From the NCBI GenBank assembly GCA_020445005.1, contig JAGRHM010000142.1, positions 1-8,857 of the forward strand: DNA of 8,857 nucleotides, written 5' to 3'. Of this stretch, positions 6,242-8,857 are shown in pieces; position 1 is the first letter of the stretch, and the number at the start of each line of letters is the position of its first letter. The position numbers were made by a program, and so were the translations under genes. Below the pieces are notes generated by a model. The model searched no databases. It saw only the letters and a list, made by a program, of their open reading frames with translations, and had not been told where the DNA came from. This stretch comes from Candidatus Competibacteraceae bacterium (GTDB lineage Bacteria; Pseudomonadota; Gammaproteobacteria; Competibacterales; Competibacteraceae).

Positions 6242-6458
6242 AATTTATAGTAAAACTGTTTTATATTGATTATCGTCGGGCAAGGGATACCGCAATGGTT
6301 TGAGCACCCGGCGAACTATCCAAAAACTGTTTTGCTATATGCACCATTTTGTTATTTTCACAATTTTGTTACCGGTAGGTGCTAAGTCATTAATCCGGTT
6401 CAAAATTACCCGATCTTCCTTCTTCATCTTGCGTACCTAAAGTAGAGGAGCCGTTATC
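6242..6458. other. Intergenic leader with hairpin and direct repeats
   Basis: No gene is seen in these 217 bases. They contain an 8-bp stem (6273-6280 with 6307-6314, one G-U pair, 26-base loop) that may attenuate transcription or stabilise RNA. An 11-base word AAAACTGTTTT, itself a near palindrome, occurs twice (6252-6262, 6323-6333). The 9-base word ATTTTGTTA also occurs twice, 17 bases apart (6346-6354, 6363-6371). The repeats resemble operator pairs for the downstream sensor gene. No confident promoter was identified. Confidence 0.4.
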
Positions 6459-7361
6459 ATGTTTTCCAAGTGGAGCATTCAACTCAAATACTCCCTGATC
6501 TTCATCCTGACGTTGGCGCTCATTATCGCTGGGCTTTTCATCGGCATTTACAACCTGAAAACCACGCAATTGCGCAATGAAGCCATGGCTTCGGCCGAAC
6601 AGGTGATTGCTTTCCGCGCATGGGTGGCGAATACCGGCGTGGTTTGGGTTGATCATCTGGCACCCGGCTTCGGTGACTTTCTCGGTAAACGGGCCAGTAA
6701 TGACAACACGATGGAGTTTTTCTCGAAAAATCCAGCGTTGGCGACCCGTGAACTCTCGGACATCGTCAGTAAAACGGCGACCCGCGCCACTTTTCGCGTG
6801 ACCAGCGATGAATATCGCAACCCCGCCAATGCTCCGGATCGCTTTGAGAACGCTTCGATCCAGGCGTTCAAAGCCAATCGCGATGTCAAGTACAACGACA
6901 CGTACGAAGGCGCTTTTTACCGCTACGCCCAGCCGATCCTGGTCAAGGAATCCTGTTTAAAATGCCATGGTGATCCGAAGGATGCGCCAGCGGATGTTAT
7001 TGCCAAATATGGCGATAAACGGGCGTTTGGCTACAAGGTCGGCGATGTGCGCGGCATTATCAGCGTCAAATTGCCGGATATCACTCTGATTGACGTCTTG
7101 CGGACTTTCCTGAATCCCTACACGCTTGGCTTGATCGTATTGGCGTTCCTTCTGAATTTTCTATACACCCATCAATCAATTATCATGCGCTTGAAAAAAT
7201 TGGCGCAGACCACCGAACGCATCGCTCAAGGTGAGCTGGGGCTGACGTTGCAGGATAAACCCGGCAGTCGCGATGAAGTCGACCATGTACAACGCGCGGT
7301 TGGTTTGTTGCGCAATAGCGTCGTGGTCGCCATGAAGCGGTTGCAGAAAACTCTCTCCTAA
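6459..7361 (+). CDS. Membrane sensor with periplasmic Tll0287-like (DUF3365) c-type heme domain and HAMP
   Basis: A 300-residue protein. Transmembrane helix 1 is at about 11-31, a periplasmic domain spans about 32-216, helix 2 is at about 217-237, and a HAMP-like linker spans about 238-293 (AQTTERIAQGEL, then DEVDHVQRAVGLLRNS). The periplasmic part has the DUF3365 pattern (YRNPANAPDRFE, 119-130; RYAQPILVKESCLKCHGDP, 155-173), including a CxxCH heme-c site, C166-C169-H170. Tll0287-type domains are PAS-like heme proteins proposed to sense redox state or gases. The chain ends just after HAMP: no kinase, cyclase or methyl-accepting domain follows, so output must go through another protein. A GAGGAG ribosome binding site lies 8 bases before ATG 6459. 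The next gene, a PATAN-like adaptor, is a natural candidate partner. Heme attachment would need the Ccm system, not in the window. Domain calls are confident; the signal sensed is not known. Confidence 0.88.
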   Translation: MFSKWSIQLKYSLIFILTLALIIAGLFIGIYNLKTTQLRNEAMASAEQVIAFRAWVANTGVVWVDHLAPGFGDFLGKRASNDNTMEFFSKNPALATRELSDIVSKTATRATFRVTSDEYRNPANAPDRFENASIQAFKANRDVKYNDTYEGAFYRYAQPILVKESCLKCHGDPKDAPADVIAKYGDKRAFGYKVGDVRGIISVKLPDITLIDVLRTFLNPYTLGLIVLAFLLNFLYTHQSIIMRLKKLAQTTERIAQGELGLTLQDKPGSRDEVDHVQRAVGLLRNSVVVAMKRLQKTLS

Positions 7362-7368
7362 TCCTAAA

Positions 7369-7399
7369 TGAGGCATGGTCAGAAAAAGCCCATGCCTCA
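7369..7399. repeat. Intercistronic hairpin, 10-bp perfect stem
   Basis: TGAGGCATGG (7369-7378) and CCATGCCTCA (7390-7399) are perfect complementary arms around an 11-base A-rich loop, just after the sensor stop codon. No T run follows, so it is unlikely to be a full terminator. It may protect the upstream mRNA or set the ratio of the two products. It ends 21 bases before the next ATG. Confidence 0.65.
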
Positions 7400-7420
7400 A
7401 CTGAATCACGAGACGCCATC

Positions 7421-7960
7421 ATGTTTGAACAGTCTTTATCGTTTCCGGCGATCGTCGCCCAATTACGCAAATTATGCCAGGAGAAACAGACCGGCCTCTT
7501 GTACGCTATTGAGAACGGACATTTTCTGGGCCAGATTGGCCTGCACGATGGTGAAATCGTCTTTCTAAAAGCCCAGAAAAAGCAGGGCGTTGACGCGATT
7601 CCGGTCATGCTCGGTATGGAAAGCGGCAGTATCGCCTTTACCAAGGGCGTGCCGCCAACGACCCGGATGACCTTGCCGCCCACCGCAGATATTTTGGCTA
7701 TTTTCGAAGGCGCCGACTCTGCCGCTGCGCTGCCTCAGCCTACCCAAGAGTCCCCACATTCTCCACTGACGACGACCGTCAAAACGATCCTGGAGCAAAC
7801 GCTCAAGGAGTTTATCGGCCCTATCGCCAGCCTGATCTGTGCTGATCATTTTCGCAATGTGACTACTCTGGCCGCCGCCATCGACGCACTGGCTGACGAA
7901 GTCCCCAATGCACAGTCGGCGACTCAATTCCGGGAACAGGTGCGGCAACGCTTGAACTGA
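7421..7960 (+). CDS. PATAN/DUF4388-like adaptor protein with C-terminal helical domain
   Basis: A 179-residue soluble protein with two domains. Residues about 8-78 show the DUF4388/PATAN-like pattern: a helix, KQTGLLYAIENG, GQIGLHDGEIVFLKAQ, a GVDAIPVMLGMESGSIAF stretch and a final strand. In other bacteria such domains occur in gliding, chemotaxis-like and GTPase-linked signalling proteins. A Pro/Ser/Thr-rich linker (about 100-118) joins a helical domain (119-179) with EFIGPIASLIC at its core. I have the impression that similar tails occur on some bacterial signalling proteins, but I cannot name it with certainty. The ribosome binding site is weak (ACGAGA, 7 bases before the ATG). The gene follows the heme sensor by 59 bases across a hairpin. 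A role passing the signal of that output-less sensor is inferred from position only. Confidence 0.72.
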   Translation: MFEQSLSFPAIVAQLRKLCQEKQTGLLYAIENGHFLGQIGLHDGEIVFLKAQKKQGVDAIPVMLGMESGSIAFTKGVPPTTRMTLPPTADILAIFEGADSAAALPQPTQESPHSPLTTTVKTILEQTLKEFIGPIASLICADHFRNVTTLAAAIDALADEVPNAQSATQFREQVRQRLN

Positions 7961-7969
7961 TTCATCCCC

Positions 7970-7991
7970 CTGCTCATGCTTTGCAGAGCAG
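7970..7991 (+). terminator. Hairpin after the adaptor gene, possible terminator
   Basis: CTGCTC-A-TGC (7970-7979) pairs with GCAGAGCAG (7983-7991) to give a 9-bp stem with one bulged A and a TTT loop, 10 bases after the stop codon. Only a broken T-rich stretch follows (GGGTTTGTTG), so termination may be partial or Rho-assisted. It separates the sensor module from clpB. Confidence 0.45.
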
Positions 7992-8016
7992 ATACGGGTT
8001 TGTTGATGCGCTATTC

Positions 8017-8043
8017 CTTGAATTTCGCCCAAATCACCACCAT
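8017..8043 (+). promoter_or_regulatory. Sigma-32 (heat-shock) type promoter of clpB
   Basis: CTTGAA (8017-8022) is a perfect heat-shock -35 core. After 15 bases comes CACCAT (8038-8043), one mismatch from CCCCAT, followed by TT as in the consensus. Transcription would start near 8050, leaving a leader of about 32 bases. clpB is a classical RpoH target, which supports the call. Confidence 0.7.
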
Positions 8044-8065
8044 TTGCTAGGGTAATGATCCTGTC

Positions 8066-8079
8066 ATGGGAGTACCCAT
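8066..8079 (+). promoter_or_regulatory. Hairpin over the clpB ribosome binding site (possible RNA thermometer)
   Basis: ATGGG-AGTA-CCCAT is a perfect 5-bp stem with a 4-base loop. The Shine-Dalgarno bases GGGAG (8068-8072) lie in its left arm and loop, 9 bases before the clpB ATG. Folding would hide the ribosome site and heat could open it, but the stem is short. Confidence 0.4.
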
Positions 8080-8081
8080 CA

Positions 8082-8857
8082 ATGCGAATGGACAAGTTAA
8101 CCAACAAGTTTCAAATGGCCCTGAGCGACGCCCAGAGTCTGGCGGTGGGCCGCGATCATCAATTCATCGAACCGGTGCATGTGATGGTGGCTCTTCTCGA
8201 CCAGGAGGGGGGTACAGTGCGGCCGTTATTGGCGCAGGCCGATGTCAACATGAATCTGCTGCGCTCGCAGTTGAACGGGGCGCTGGACCGACTGCCCCAG
8301 GTCACCGGGACCGGTGGTGATGTGCAAATCTCCAACGCCCTGTCCCGGCTGTTAAACCTGACGGACAAACTGGCCCAGCAACGGAAGGACGCTTATATCA
8401 GCTCCGAACTGTTTGTGCTGGCGGCGCTGGAGGACAAAAGCGAACTAGGCGCGTTGCTGCATAAGGCCGGCGCGACCCGGAGCTTGATTGAACGCGGCGT
8501 CGACGCCCTGCGCGGCGGCCAGAAGGTCGAAGATCAGAATGCCGAGGATCAGCGTCAGGCGTTGGAGAAATACACGATCGACCTGACCGAACGCGCTGAA
8601 CAGGGCAAGCTCGATCCGGTGATCGGGCGCGATGATGAAATCCGCCGCACCATTCAAGTCTTACAACGGCGCACCAAGAACAATCCGGTGCTGGTCGGCG
8701 AGGCTGGCGTCGGCAAAACGGCGATTGTCGAGGGTCTGGCCCAGCGCATCGTCAACGGTGAGGTTCCGGAAGGTTTGAAGAATAAACGGGTGCTGGCGCT
8801 GGACATGGGCGCTTTGATCGCCGGCGCCAAGTTTCGCGGCGAGTTCGAAGAGCGCCT
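8082..8857 (+). CDS. clpB: ATP-dependent disaggregase ClpB (partial, 3' end outside window)
   Basis: ClpB is a cytoplasmic AAA+ hexamer that, with DnaK, pulls proteins out of aggregates after heat stress. About 258 residues are present of roughly 860. The N-terminal Clp repeat domain starts [20 protein letters not shown] and includes [14 protein letters not shown] (26-39) and [13 protein letters not shown] (106-118). A linker with [20 protein letters not shown] (154-173) follows, then NBD1 with [15 protein letters not shown] (175-189), a Walker A GEAGVGKT (206-213, Lys212) and the pore-loop region [13 protein letters not shown] at the edge. Most family members have GEPGVGKT; the Ala here is a mild variant that keeps the essential Gly-Lys-Thr. 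ATG 8082 is the family start, with GGGAG nine bases before it. A sigma-32-type promoter precedes it, so heat-shock control is expected. Confidence 0.97.
   Translation, partial: MRMDKLTNKFQMALSDAQSLAVGRDHQFIEPVHVMVALLDQEGGTVRPLLAQADVNMNLLRSQLNGALDRLPQVTGTGGDVQISNALSRLLNLTDKLAQQRKDAYISSELFVLAALEDKSELGALLHKAGATRSLIERGVDALRGGQKVEDQNAEDQRQALEKYTIDLTERAEQGKLDPVIGRDDEIRRTIQVLQRRTKNNPVLVGEAGVGKTAIVEGLAQRIVNGEVPEGLKNKRVLALDMGALIAGAKFRGEFEER

Noticed and set aside
6242..6458. Cyclic-di-GMP (GEMM) riboswitch before the c-heme sensor gene
   Set aside because: The conserved GEMM core words are absent; only generic hairpins and repeats are seen.
8066..8320. Plus-strand frame of 84 codons starting at ATG 8066
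   Set aside because: It is out of frame with clpB, overlaps it fully and is not protein-like; the ATG lies in the ribosome-site hairpin.
1..8857. CRISPR array, tRNA, rRNA or intact insertion sequence
   Set aside because: No regularly spaced repeats, no cloverleaf or rRNA-like sequence, and no full transposase with terminal repeats were found.

Overview
The window looks like chromosomal DNA of a gammaproteobacterium. It carries ubiC-ubiA for ubiquinone synthesis, a proteobacterial-type ClpB behind a sigma-32-like promoter, a single-domain CobA, and GC-rich codon use in most genes. A relative of the Competibacter/Contendobacter or purple-sulfur lineages would fit, but I cannot confirm a genus from sequence alone.

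Left part, minus strand (1-2555): cobA (uroporphyrinogen-III C-methyltransferase) is followed after about 31 bases by a long protein-kinase-like gene that runs off the left edge. That gene keeps the kinase fold landmarks but lacks both catalytic aspartates (HRN for HRD, HFG for DFG), so it is predicted to be a pseudokinase. A divergent intergenic region (2556-2909) holds a dyad upstream of cobA, a possible degraded minus-strand gene and a weak promoter candidate for ubiC.

Middle part, plus strand (2910-5607): a compact operon ubiC - ubiA (11-base overlap) - antibiotic-biosynthesis-monooxygenase-like protein - alpha/beta hydrolase. The first two genes make 4-hydroxybenzoate and prenylate it. 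The last two are small enzymes of unknown substrate.

Right-middle part (5608-7960): a very AT-rich island (about 19% G+C over 5641-5940) contains a perfect 42-bp palindrome. It is followed by a good sigma-54 type promoter (GG-N10-GC) and then three plus-strand genes: a 72-residue two-helix membrane protein, a membrane sensor with a periplasmic Tll0287-like (DUF3365) c-heme domain plus HAMP but no output domain, and a cytoplasmic PATAN/DUF4388-like adaptor. The palindrome sits about 176 bases upstream of the predicted start of transcription, where an enhancer-binding protein would bind. I read this as a candidate heme-based redox or gas sensing module under sigma-54 control. It is the most novel-looking part of the window.

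Right edge (7961-8857): a hairpin, a sigma-32-like promoter, a small hairpin over the ribosome binding site, and the 5' part of clpB.
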